From NCBI GenBank assembly GCA_028284075.1, contig JANQSL010000111.1, positions 1 to 34,942 on the forward strand: a stretch of DNA of 34,942 nucleotides, in the 5' to 3' direction. The position numbers were made by a program, and so were the translations under genes. Source of the stretch: Candidatus Sumerlaeia bacterium. GTDB lineage: Bacteria; Sumerlaeota; Sumerlaeia; SLMS01; JAHLLQ01. Below, in pieces: positions 8,305 through 16,047 of the stretch; positions within the stretch are counted from its first letter, which is position 1, and each line of letters begins with the position of its first letter. The notes beneath the pieces were generated by a model. The model had not been told where the DNA came from, ran no database searches, and was given only the letters and a program-made list of their open reading frames with translations.

Positions 8305-9285
8305 ATGAAAAACCAGTTTGCACTGGCGCTCGTCGGCTCACTTGTCTGCGCAAGCGCTTACTCAGCCCAAAACGGCGCGATGAGCATTGGTTCCGGCGAT
8401 GGATCTCTCAGCATCGGTGCCGTCTATACCGATGGCTTTATTGATGGGGACGATGCCACCTTTAATCCCGGGGGTGGAGTGAGTGCCAATACCACCATCT
8501 GGAATCATAATTTCTGCATTTATGATGTTGCAGGTGCGACAGACTATTGGTCGACGGACACGGGCTTCACGAATCACACGACGCACCCCACAGACGGGAC
8601 GGAAGTGCTCTCCGCGACGCAGCTCTCACACACCGGAATGACGTTTTCCGGCAATGCGAGTCTTGGTGCCGATCTTCAAATCGATCTCAGTGCGCCCTCG
8701 GCAGGCAACACGGTGGAAATGTCCTTTGCGTGGACATTCAGCAACAGCAGCGGCTCCCCAATAGAACTCCGTCTTTTCCATTTTGTGGATGGCGACGTTT
8801 ATGTCGGCGGCAGTGCTTTTAACGATGATATCGTGGCGTTTATTCCCGCCACGGAATCGGTCAGCGGCTATACGATGCGGAACACGAAGGGTGTGGCAGC
8901 GATTGGTGACAGCGATGGCGGATCCGGTGTGGATCTCAATCGCGGCATTCTTGTCGATTGGGATACTGAACCGACGTATTATTACGGTATCAGCAGCGAC
9001 AACGGTTCCTCTTTCTGGTGGTCAGCGAGCAGTGAGTATTCGGGAACGGGAATCGAAGCCACATCCTTCGATTTCGACGGAGCGATTCAGGATGTCGTGC
9101 AGAATGATGTGGACTCAAACGGCGTTGCTGACTCCGGCAAGGACGCGGGCATTGGAACACAGTTTAATCTGACGGTTCCCGCCAGTGGCAATGTTTCCAT
9201 CACCGCTTACCTGACATGGGGCGTGGACGCAACGTTCGACGGACCGGTGCCATCTGATGTGAGCGAGTGGGAGCTCTATCAGTAA
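8305..9285 (+). CDS. Secreted protein of unknown function with C-terminal WELYQ tail
   Basis: A 326-residue exported protein. Residues 1-20 are a signal peptide (MKNQFALALVGSLVCASAYS), followed by a Gly/Ser/Asp-rich beta-type body without cysteine pairs or recognisable catalytic motifs. A loop DVDSNGVADSG at about residue 270 resembles an EF-hand/dockerin-type calcium site. The protein ends SDVSEWELYQ, a tail shared in form with three other exported proteins in this window. The ATG at 8305 has GGAGG ten bases upstream; longer in-frame starts run back into lpxK on the other strand and are not credible. I do not recognise the family. Extracellular or cell-surface structural protein is the best guess. 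Confidence 0.88.
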   Translation: MKNQFALALVGSLVCASAYSAQNGAMSIGSGDGSLSIGAVYTDGFIDGDDATFNPGGGVSANTTIWNHNFCIYDVAGATDYWSTDTGFTNHTTHPTDGTEVLSATQLSHTGMTFSGNASLGADLQIDLSAPSAGNTVEMSFAWTFSNSSGSPIELRLFHFVDGDVYVGGSAFNDDIVAFIPATESVSGYTMRNTKGVAAIGDSDGGSGVDLNRGILVDWDTEPTYYYGISSDNGSSFWWSASSEYSGTGIEATSFDFDGAIQDVVQNDVDSNGVADSGKDAGIGTQFNLTVPASGNVSITAYLTWGVDATFDGPVPSDVSEWELYQ

Positions 9286-9345
9286 CAGATAAAAACCATG
9301 CGGGGATGCATCAGCGGATCCCTGTTTACCAGATATCCCGAAACG

Positions 9346-9386
9346 GCGAAGCCCGCACAGTCGATACAAGGCTGCGCGGGCTTCGC
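9346..9386 (+). terminator. Strong stem-loop after the 8305-9285 gene
   Basis: A 15-bp stem with one mismatch (GCGAAGCCCGCACAG against CTGCGCGGGCTTCGC) around an 11-base loop, 60 bases after the stop codon. There is no T-run, so it may be a factor-dependent terminator or an mRNA-stabilising 3' hairpin. Confidence 0.5.
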
Positions 9387-9617
9387 TCTGCTCAGGACAT
9401 GGCGGGTTCATACAAACCCTTGGTATCATTCGAGCATGTTTCCTTTGGAGCAAGGAGAAAGGGTAATTCAGGACGGTTGTACCCGGTGTGCCACCACTCA
9501 GCGTCTCCGGCTTGAAGTTGTCATGCCGGGTCCACTTCGTAACCCCAGATATTTGATACATATACAGATAGACTCTACCGGTTTTTGCACGGCTTCAAGA
9601 ATCTCCACCTTTCTAGG

Positions 9618-9648
9618 TTGACAGACCCCTTGTCGGGAGGGGTATCGT
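9618..9648 (+). promoter_or_regulatory. Candidate promoter of the beta-helix protein gene
   Basis: A consensus -35 box TTGACA (9618-9623) is followed by weak -10 candidates GGTATC (17-base spacer) or TATCGT (19-base spacer). It lies about 45 bases before the start codon at 9691 and its ribosome binding site GAAGGAG. The -10 match is poor, so this is tentative. Confidence 0.3.
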
Positions 9649-9690
9649 CAACTGTAGCCCTTACCCACAATATTGAAGGAGCAAAACCTC

Positions 9691-11148
9691 ATGAACAAAA
9701 TGATTCTCTGCTCTGCATCGCTTGCCCTGACGGGTGTGGCGTTCGCGGCGAATCCCGTATCGGTTGGCCCGACAGGCGATTTCGCTACTATTCGGGATGC
9801 CATCGCCAGCTTCTCCTCGACGGGAGGCAATGCCGGCGAGACCCCTCCTTTCATCATCAACGTCGACCCCACGAGCACTTACGACGAGGCGATCAGTCTC
9901 GACGAGACAGACATTGGCGTCGGTGATATTCAGGGTTCTATCGTCATTCAGTCCGACACACCGGGCACCCTGGTTCCGCTTGCCGCCCAACTCGGCGGTT
10001 CCAACGACGGTGTACTGGTTATCCAGAGCACGCATGATGTGACATTCATCGACTTTTTGATGTATCCGTCGACAACAAATGCTTTTGTCGATGAGATTTT
10101 CCGCGTCGACGAGTCGGCCGCGAACAACGACTTCAACACAGTTACTCTGCAGAACTGCATTCTGACAGAGACGGATGCTGCCGGTGTTCCACTGATTACA
10201 GACCGTGCCGGCGCCTATGATCCGCCGACCAACCTCGACGAAGGCGCGCGCAACAACGCCTTCGCGTCCCAGGTTCAGAACTGGTGTGACGGCGGCGAGT
10301 CCATGCAACTGGTCATTGACAACACTGTTCTCTACGCCTGTCCGCCGAGCTCGAGTGGCAATCTTCTGCGCAACAACCAGGTCGGCCAGGACGGCGAAAG
10401 CCTGACAATCACCAACAGTGTGCTTGCCTATCCGGGTGGTAGCGCAGCCGCCAACCGCAACGGTACAGGTAATACCTTCGCGGGAACGTGGAACATCACT
10501 GGGGCAAATCAGAACGATGGTCCGGACACCGCGACAGTCTTCATCAGCACAAACGCGACAACAGTGACTTACGAGGGAAGTCTTGCCGGAGGCAGCGGTT
10601 CCACATCGATTCCCGTCAGTTACGATGGAATCCTCTTGAGCGGCACCAACGGCATTCAGGCCTTTGGCTCGTCATTGATCTGGGACATTTCCGTCTCCAA
10701 CGCGATCATCGCCTGCCCGACCGGTATCGGCATCGAGACCAATGCCAATACGAACCTCACGTTTGACAACATTACGGTGAATTCAGACGAGGCCATCCTT
10801 ATCAACTCCGGCGCCGGAACGGTGACGGTTTCCGATTCGATCTTTGCGGGTGCGGACGATGCGGCCGGCAAGTTCGGCGGCGCCTCAACCGCCACGGTCA
10901 ATGTGGACTTCTGCGGTATCTCCACCACTCTGCCGGATGTCGATCCGGGTTCTTCTCTGACAGTCAACGTGGGCTCGAACATCGTACGCACCAGCCCGGG
11001 TTTCGTTTCCCTGGATATCAAGTCACCGTTGTTCTATGATGTGACTGGTGTTGATTATGCCGGTGCAGGTACCGCCAGTTCGGACCTTGATGGTGGTGCA
11101 GACTATCTGGCCTTCTCGGGAGCTCGCAACTGGGCGGTTTACCAGTAA
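9691..11148 (+). CDS. Secreted beta-helix-like protein with C-terminal WAVYQ tail
   Basis: A 485-residue exported protein. A signal peptide (about residues 1-19, cleavage after AFA) is followed by a long run of short strands rich in Asn, Thr, Ser, Gly and Asp with recurring phrases such as FATIRDAIASF, SIVIQSD, VTLQNCIL, LTITNSVL and VTVSDSIF. These are the pattern of right-handed parallel beta-helix proteins of the pectate-lyase-like fold. Catalytic residues are not evident, so it may be structural or adhesive rather than an enzyme. The protein ends ARNWAVYQ, matching the tail of the gene before it. GAAGGAG lies nine bases upstream of the start. A good terminator follows. Confidence 0.88.
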   Translation: MNKMILCSASLALTGVAFAANPVSVGPTGDFATIRDAIASFSSTGGNAGETPPFIINVDPTSTYDEAISLDETDIGVGDIQGSIVIQSDTPGTLVPLAAQLGGSNDGVLVIQSTHDVTFIDFLMYPSTTNAFVDEIFRVDESAANNDFNTVTLQNCILTETDAAGVPLITDRAGAYDPPTNLDEGARNNAFASQVQNWCDGGESMQLVIDNTVLYACPPSSSGNLLRNNQVGQDGESLTITNSVLAYPGGSAAANRNGTGNTFAGTWNITGANQNDGPDTATVFISTNATTVTYEGSLAGGSGSTSIPVSYDGILLSGTNGIQAFGSSLIWDISVSNAIIACPTGIGIETNANTNLTFDNITVNSDEAILINSGAGTVTVSDSIFAGADDAAGKFGGASTATVNVDFCGISTTLPDVDPGSSLTVNVGSNIVRTSPGFVSLDIKSPLFYDVTGVDYAGAGTASSDLDGGADYLAFSGARNWAVYQ

Positions 11149-11196
11149 GTCTGTCAGCTGACTTTACGGTAGTTCCTCTCTTTATTTCGAACACGG

Positions 11197-11230
11197 AAAG
11201 CGGCAAGCCTGGTCTTGCCGCTTTCTTCTT
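11197..11230 (+). terminator. Intrinsic terminator
   Basis: A perfect 11-bp stem AAAGCGGCAAG / CTTGCCGCTTT (11197-11207, 11214-11224) with a 6-base loop, followed by CTTCTT. It lies about 50 bases after the stop of the beta-helix protein gene and separates it from the isomerase gene. Confidence 0.8.
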
Positions 11231-11245
11231 GCAGTGTGGACCTTC

Positions 11246-13012
11246 ATGAATCGTCTTCTTTTTTTCCTTTTTTTCTTCGCTCTTCCCCACATTTCCTTTG
11301 CCGTCATTCAACCGAGCGCTCCGGCGGTGCCGGATGAAAATCCGGTCATTGCGGAAACGGTTGCGGGAGAGATTCAGCTGTCGCGACTCAACGAGTATTT
11401 GTGGCGGCATTCGCTGATGGACAACGAGATGGAGAAGCTGGACCTCCGCCAGGGGTTTCTCGATCATCTTCGAACTCTTGCCTTTTATGATGTTCTTCTG
11501 ACAGAGGCGGAAAAGAACGATGTTACATCGGATCTCGCCTGGAGGGCATCCGTCGGGGAAGCCGTTCGACAGGAGATCCTGATAACTGCGGAACACCATT
11601 TCTCACTGGTTCCACCCGACGAGGTGGTCAAGTTTGCCTCCGACGAAGTTACGACGCAGGTGGAACAACGAATGGAGGAGTTCCGCCTTCCGGATGTTGC
11701 AAGTTGGCGCCATATTCTTCTGGAGCCTGCTCCCGGCAGGCCGGATCCGAAATCGCGACTGGAGGATGTTCTTAGTGATATCCGAACGGGAATCTCCTTT
11801 CCCGAGTTGGTGAAGAAATGGTCGGACGAACCTGATGCCTCGGAAAAGCAGGTCTTCGGGCCAACAGCGTTTGGAACGTCCGTCGTTCCCGAAATGGCGA
11901 GGGTTCTCGGCGAGCTTCAACCAGGAGAGATTTCCGACCCCCTGCATCTTCCCTTCGGCATTATGGTTATCGAGCTGGTGGAAAGAAGTGAGAACAGATA
12001 CATCAACGAAGAGAAACGGAGAGTCACAGTCCTTTTCGAGCTTCGTCGCCAGCAGTCCCTCGACCTTTTGGAGAAAAACCTGACACAATTCAGAGAGGAG
12101 TTCCCCGTGGTTCGGGGCTCTGCGGACAATCCCGAAGGTCTGTATCTTTCCTGCGATGATTTTGAACTGACAGCCGGCGAAATGACTCACCTGGCAAGGG
12201 GGTTGCAGGGCGAAGTGGGTGACCTCGCTCGAGAGAATATCTGGGCGGAGGAAGTGATGAACATCTACGAGCGTCAGTTCCTTTTATTGGCGGGTTACAG
12301 GAAACACGGACCTCTCGATTCATCGGCGTTTGATCGTTGGAGACGCTTCGTTGACTGGTCCATGGCGGCCAGTTTGACAAGTCATGTCGTGACCGACAAG
12401 TCTGTTGTCCCGGTTTCGGAGAGCGAGGTGAAGGAGCGCTACCAGCGCTCAAAGTCCCTGCTGGAGGGCTGGCTTGTGGACGCGACGTTACTCTCCTTTC
12501 CCGTGTCGCGTGTGGCTGAGTTGGCACCCTCCGCCTCAGGATACGATCAGAAGAAATGGATGCTGGCGATTCGCGAGGAATGGATCGAGGGTCAGGTCAG
12601 TGCGCGGGAGCTTGCAGCTGCCTACCTCAACGAAGATACCGCAGCCACGGCCGTTACGGTGTTTGAGGACTATCCCCTGGTTGGTATCGACAAACGCTAC
12701 CGAGCTCTTTTTCAGGATCTTTCACCGGGCGAAACAAGCGAGGTGGTAAAACTCCCTGTGACGTGGACGATCGCCCGGCTCCATCAGAAGAGTTTCGGGA
12801 TTCCACCTTTTGAAGCCGTCGCGGCAAAACTCACGGCGGAGATCAGGGACGAACGAAGCAGGATGGCGTTGCTGGAGCTTCGTGAACGGCTGCTTGATGA
12901 GTATGGCTTCAGGTGCCATATCGATGTGGATTCTTTTTATTGGGATGATGAGGCAAGGGACCTCCGCGTACATGTGAATCCTGAAGAATCAGGAAGTGTA
13001 TCGGACAAGTAG
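11246..13012 (+). CDS. SurA/PpiC-like periplasmic peptidyl-prolyl isomerase
   Basis: A 588-residue exported protein with a strongly hydrophobic signal peptide (MNRLLFFLFFFALPHISFA). Residues about 154-246 read as a parvulin domain: SWRHILLEP, then ISFPELVKKWSDEPDASEK, FGPTAFG, LQPGEISDPLHLPFGIMVIELVE. The regions before and after are helical, as in SurA/PrsA-type chaperones, and a second degenerate parvulin-like segment may lie near residues 470-515 (LVGIDKRYRALFQDLSPGETSEVV). Such proteins help fold outer-membrane and secreted proteins. A GTG at 11234 is in frame, but the ATG at 11246 starts the signal peptide cleanly. The stop codon shares one base with the GTG start of the next gene (TAGTG), so the two are coupled. 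Family is fairly sure; the enzymatic activity is inferred. Confidence 0.85.
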   Translation: MNRLLFFLFFFALPHISFAVIQPSAPAVPDENPVIAETVAGEIQLSRLNEYLWRHSLMDNEMEKLDLRQGFLDHLRTLAFYDVLLTEAEKNDVTSDLAWRASVGEAVRQEILITAEHHFSLVPPDEVVKFASDEVTTQVEQRMEEFRLPDVASWRHILLEPAPGRPDPKSRLEDVLSDIRTGISFPELVKKWSDEPDASEKQVFGPTAFGTSVVPEMARVLGELQPGEISDPLHLPFGIMVIELVERSENRYINEEKRRVTVLFELRRQQSLDLLEKNLTQFREEFPVVRGSADNPEGLYLSCDDFELTAGEMTHLARGLQGEVGDLARENIWAEEVMNIYERQFLLLAGYRKHGPLDSSAFDRWRRFVDWSMAASLTSHVVTDKSVVPVSESEVKERYQRSKSLLEGWLVDATLLSFPVSRVAELAPSASGYDQKKWMLAIREEWIEGQVSARELAAAYLNEDTAATAVTVFEDYPLVGIDKRYRALFQDLSPGETSEVVKLPVTWTIARLHQKSFGIPPFEAVAAKLTAEIRDERSRMALLELRERLLDEYGFRCHIDVDSFYWDDEARDLRVHVNPEESGSVSDK

Positions 13013-14592
13013 TGGCAGCGCGACGGAAGAGAGAAGATTCCGTGTCTGCGGAACGATTTTGGGCAATCGTTCTCGGGCTCCTTTTTGTTTCAGCTCTTGG
13101 TCTGCGCCTAACCAGGCTCGATCTGACACCCTACAATATCGACGAAGCACTGCTTTCGATCTTCGCCAAGCAGACGGGAACGCTGCGGGAGTTTCCTCTC
13201 TGGGGAATCCGCACGAGCTTTGGATTTCACAACCCGCCCTTGTTGGTCTGGCTGATGGCGCCGTTCTTTGCGGTAACCAGCGATCCGCGCCTTGCAATGG
13301 CGGCAATGGCGCTGGCGGGTGCGGCCGCAGTGCCTTTGACGGGTGTTGCCGTTTCCGGCATCACGACACAGCGTGTCGGATTGATTGCCGCGGCCGTCGT
13401 TGCCTTTTCACCGGCCGCCATCGATCACTCGCGTCGGCTCTGGGGGCACGACACAATTGTCTTTTTTGCGGCATTGTGTCTGTTTGCGGCGGTCCAGGCA
13501 ATTAACCGGAATAACTGGAAGTGGATGGCTGGATCGATGGCGGCGGCTGCCGCGGCTCAATGCTGCCATTTGTCAGGAGCACTGCTCTGGGTCCTTCCGC
13601 CGGGAGTCCTGATCGCGTTTCGGCCCGTTTGGTGGCGCCGGGCGGTGGCGGGAGGTGTTGTCATTTTTGTGTGTTTGTATCTTCCCTGGCTTGTGAAGGA
13701 CGCGGGTCTCACGGGCGAAAAGCCGTTTGTGGAGACAGGACTGATTCTCCGGATCGTGACCGGACAGGCGGAGGGAGCGGGAACGGCGGGACACTCCTCG
13801 CCATGGCTTTCGTGGCTGTGCGTGACGACGGATCTTTCCCACAGTGATGCCGTTGGAGATTCCTGGACACGGTTTTTTGACAAGCGTCCGGTTCTCGGGG
13901 TGACGCGATGGGTTGTCAGTCTTGTTATGGCTGGTTTTGTCATAGCGGGGGTTGCATGTGCTTTCCGGTGCCGTGGCGAGAAGCGGCGATGGATGTGGGT
14001 GCTTTCCGCCTCCGCCGCGGCACCTCTGGCACTGTTTGTCGTTCTTCCGGTTTCGTCAGTGCCCGGGTATCAGCTTCCCGCGCTGGTGCCGTGTGCGGTT
14101 CTCGCCGCTGTTGCACTGGAGGCGGCGAGGATTCGCCGGATGCACCTGGGTTTGGGTGTGCTCGGTCTGTTCGTGGTGTGGGCTCACTGGCAGACGTTTG
14201 CGATGCGGTCGTTTCTGGCAGGCGCCGACTGGGACGACCGCGTTGGAGGGCTGCTGCGGTACAAGCGGGCCGCGATCCGTCACGTCGCCGAGGAGGGTGG
14301 CGAGCCGGGATCGTACGCCGTGAGCCAGGACGGCCGGTTGCCGGAGACGGGCGTGGATTACTGGGTTCTGTACCTGCATTTCGCTGAGACCGGAGTGGCG
14401 GAGGCCCCGACGGGAGCGGCGGACCGGCTGTTTGTGGTACGCAGCAACGGCACCCGTCTCAGGCCCGAGGTGGCGGCTGCGCTGGAACCGGCACCCCACA
14501 CGGAAATCGGACCATGGCGGGTTTATGACTTTGCCGGACCCGAAGCAGGTGGGTGGCGGGATGTCGTTCGGCGGTTTCCCGCGGTCCGCTGA
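13012..14592 (+). CDS. GT39/ArnT-like integral membrane glycosyltransferase
   Basis: A 526-residue membrane protein with roughly ten or more hydrophobic segments and a soluble C-terminal part (after about residue 400). The first outer loop has the Asp-Glu pair of GT-C enzymes (TPYNIDEALLSIF, about residues 41-53), where the Asp is usually catalytic. Such enzymes move sugars from polyprenyl-phosphate donors onto lipids or proteins on the outer face of the membrane. The GTG start at 13012 overlaps the stop of the isomerase gene by one base, so translation is probably coupled. The acceptor is unknown; exported proteins folded by the isomerase are a possible but unproven target. Confidence 0.8.
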   Translation: MAARRKREDSVSAERFWAIVLGLLFVSALGLRLTRLDLTPYNIDEALLSIFAKQTGTLREFPLWGIRTSFGFHNPPLLVWLMAPFFAVTSDPRLAMAAMALAGAAAVPLTGVAVSGITTQRVGLIAAAVVAFSPAAIDHSRRLWGHDTIVFFAALCLFAAVQAINRNNWKWMAGSMAAAAAAQCCHLSGALLWVLPPGVLIAFRPVWWRRAVAGGVVIFVCLYLPWLVKDAGLTGEKPFVETGLILRIVTGQAEGAGTAGHSSPWLSWLCVTTDLSHSDAVGDSWTRFFDKRPVLGVTRWVVSLVMAGFVIAGVACAFRCRGEKRRWMWVLSASAAAPLALFVVLPVSSVPGYQLPALVPCAVLAAVALEAARIRRMHLGLGVLGLFVVWAHWQTFAMRSFLAGADWDDRVGGLLRYKRAAIRHVAEEGGEPGSYAVSQDGRLPETGVDYWVLYLHFAETGVAEAPTGAADRLFVVRSNGTRLRPEVAAALEPAPHTEIGPWRVYDFAGPEAGGWRDVVRRFPAVR

Positions 14593-14612
14593 GGGACGGG
14601 CGGGGTTTCCGC

Positions 14613-14642
14613 TTGCCATCACATCATCATATCATGATATAT
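14613..14642 (+). promoter_or_regulatory. Candidate promoter of the SAH operon with 12-bp palindromic operator
   Basis: A perfect 12-bp palindrome ATATCATGATAT lies at 14629-14640. A -35-like TTGCCA (14613-14618) is placed so that the -10 region (TGATAT with 16-base or ATATAT with 18-base spacing) falls inside the palindrome. A repressor bound there would block RNA polymerase. It is 46 bases before the ArsR-type gene, which suggests autoregulation. The match of the site to the regulator is inferred. Confidence 0.6.
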
Positions 14643-14686
14643 GGAAATGACTCCGGCGGGGCAGACCCGCCCTTGGTCCGGCCACC

Positions 14687-15655
14687 ATGCAACTGACGGA
14701 TGTCAGCAGACTCTTCAAGCTCCTGGGTGATCCGACACGGCTGCGGATTCTGCGGCTGCTGGCAGGGACCGAATTGTCCGTGATGGAACTGGCGGAGGTG
14801 ACGCAGCTCGCCCAGTCACGGGTGTCGAATCACCTGAAGCTGTTGCGGGAGGAAGGGATCGTCCACGAGCGGCGCGAGGGTGCGTGGCGCCATTATCGGG
14901 TCGACACGGATCGGCTTCCCAACGGCACGGGAAACTTGTGGAAGTCCATCAGCAGCAACTGGGACAGTGACGATCAGGCGCTCGCAGACGAGGCGCGGCT
15001 GAAGGATGTGCTGGCAAAGCGTCACGCGCGGGACGGACGGTTCTTTGACGCCATCGCGGGGGAGTGGGACGATGTGCGTGCCCAGTTGTTTGGCGATTCC
15101 ATCGCGCGGCAGATTCTTCGCGCGTTTATTCCTGATAACTTTGTTGTGGCGGACGTTGGCGCAGGGACGGGTTATCTCCTGGAAGTCTTCGGCGACCGGC
15201 CAAAGCGCGTTGTTGCCATCGACAACAACGAGGCGATGTTCGCGGTTGCCCGGCGCAAGGTGGCATCTCTTGGCCTGAACAATGTGCAGTTTCGCGAAGG
15301 CGACGCACACAAGCCGCCCATCAAAAAGAACGAGGCGAATCTTGTGACGTTCCTGATGGTGCTCCACCATTTGGAGGAACCGGCAACGGCGATTGCCAAC
15401 ACGGCGCGCGGAATCAAACCGGGCGGGCGATTGCTGATGGTGGATTTTGTCGAACATCAGGCGACATGGCTGAGGGAAACGATGCAGCATCGCCATCTTG
15501 GTTTTTGCCGCGAGGAGATCGCGGCGTGGTGCAGCGAAGGCGGGCTCGCGCTGGAAGACTGGTCAGTGCTGCCGGGCAAGCGATGGATCACGCCGGAAGG
15601 ACGAAAGGTCCGCGTACCGGACGGGTTTCTGGCACTGGCGAGGAAGGAGGAGTAG
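14687..15655 (+). CDS. ArsR-type regulator fused to SAM methyltransferase domain (SahR-like)
   Basis: A 322-residue cytoplasmic protein of two domains. Residues 1-75 are an ArsR winged helix (LGDPTRLRILRLL, then SRVSNHLKLLREEGIV). The metal-binding Cys pair of ArsR's ELCVCDL is replaced by ELSVMEL (residues 30-36), so it should not sense metals. Residues about 115-320 are a class I methyltransferase with the cofactor loop VADVGAGTG (154-162), an acidic end to strand two (VVAIDNNEAM) and MVLHHLEEP. ArsR-family SahR proteins control SAM-cycle genes in Proteobacteria in response to S-adenosylhomocysteine; the neighbouring ahcY supports the same role here, with the methyltransferase fold as sensor. 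Whether it still methylates anything is unknown. No strong ribosome binding site precedes the ATG. Confidence 0.88.
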   Translation: MQLTDVSRLFKLLGDPTRLRILRLLAGTELSVMELAEVTQLAQSRVSNHLKLLREEGIVHERREGAWRHYRVDTDRLPNGTGNLWKSISSNWDSDDQALADEARLKDVLAKRHARDGRFFDAIAGEWDDVRAQLFGDSIARQILRAFIPDNFVVADVGAGTGYLLEVFGDRPKRVVAIDNNEAMFAVARRKVASLGLNNVQFREGDAHKPPIKKNEANLVTFLMVLHHLEEPATAIANTARGIKPGGRLLMVDFVEHQATWLRETMQHRHLGFCREEIAAWCSEGGLALEDWSVLPGKRWITPEGRKVRVPDGFLALARKEE

Positions 15656-15657
15656 TC

Positions 15658-16047
15658 ATGGGCTCCGACAGAACATATCCATGTCCGTCCTGCGGTTTCT
15701 ATCAGTTCGAGGAAGCTCCAGGAAGCTTTGATATCTGCGGCATCTGTGGGTGGGAAGATGACAATGTGCAACTCGCTCTTCCCGGACTAAGAGGGGGAGC
15801 GAACACATGGAGTCTGAAGGATTTTCAGGATGAGATCTTACAGAAATATCCCGCCGACGTAAAGGATGTGGACGGAGTGCGGAGAGATCCTGACTGGCGG
15901 CCTCTCCACGATTTTGAGTGCATAGTGACAAATCCCGGTATTGGAACCGGTATCTATTACTGGAAACAAACCGGGCATGATTCCAGAGGAGAAAGAGAAG
16001 TGGAGACCAAACCAACAGGAACCAACCCCCCAAGGAGTTCGACATAA
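15658..16047 (+). CDS. CPCC-type cysteine-rich protein
   Basis: A 129-residue protein. The first 35 residues carry a zinc-ribbon-like pair CPSCG (about 9-13) and CGICGWEDD (about 27-35), as in the cysteine-rich CPCC family, whose function is unknown. A Trp-Ser-Leu block and a charged tail follow; the last 20 residues look disordered. The ATG at 15658 has GGAGG seven bases upstream and follows the regulator gene by two bases; the stop overlaps the ahcY start (TAATG). Its base composition looks more AT-rich than its neighbours, which may mean later insertion into the operon. The ribosome binding site of ahcY (AAGGAG) lies inside it. Confidence 0.85.
   Translation: MGSDRTYPCPSCGFYQFEEAPGSFDICGICGWEDDNVQLALPGLRGGANTWSLKDFQDEILQKYPADVKDVDGVRRDPDWRPLHDFECIVTNPGIGTGIYYWKQTGHDSRGEREVETKPTGTNPPRSST

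Larger units (their letters stand above)
9286..9690 (+). other. 405-base intergenic stretch
   Basis: No convincing gene. It holds the stem-loop at 9346-9386 just after the upstream gene, a candidate promoter near 9618-9648 and a small hairpin (ACCCCT / AGGGGT, 9625-9643) inside that promoter region. Several open frames run through but lack ribosome binding sites and family resemblance. Confidence 0.5.

Noticed and set aside
9267-9621. Small open frames between the two tailed secreted-protein genes
   Set aside because: They run through the stem-loop and promoter region, lack start signals and have no recognisable composition.
8305-11148. PEP-CTERM or LPXTG type sorting signals on the secreted proteins
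   Set aside because: There is no C-terminal hydrophobic helix with a basic end and no LPXTG or PEP motif; only the short W-x-x-Y tail is present.
14641-14686. SAH riboswitch in the leader of the SAH operon
   Set aside because: The leader is only about 45 bases and shows just a small GGCGGG/CCCGCC hairpin (14655-14671), without the conserved SAH riboswitch core. Protein-based control is more likely.
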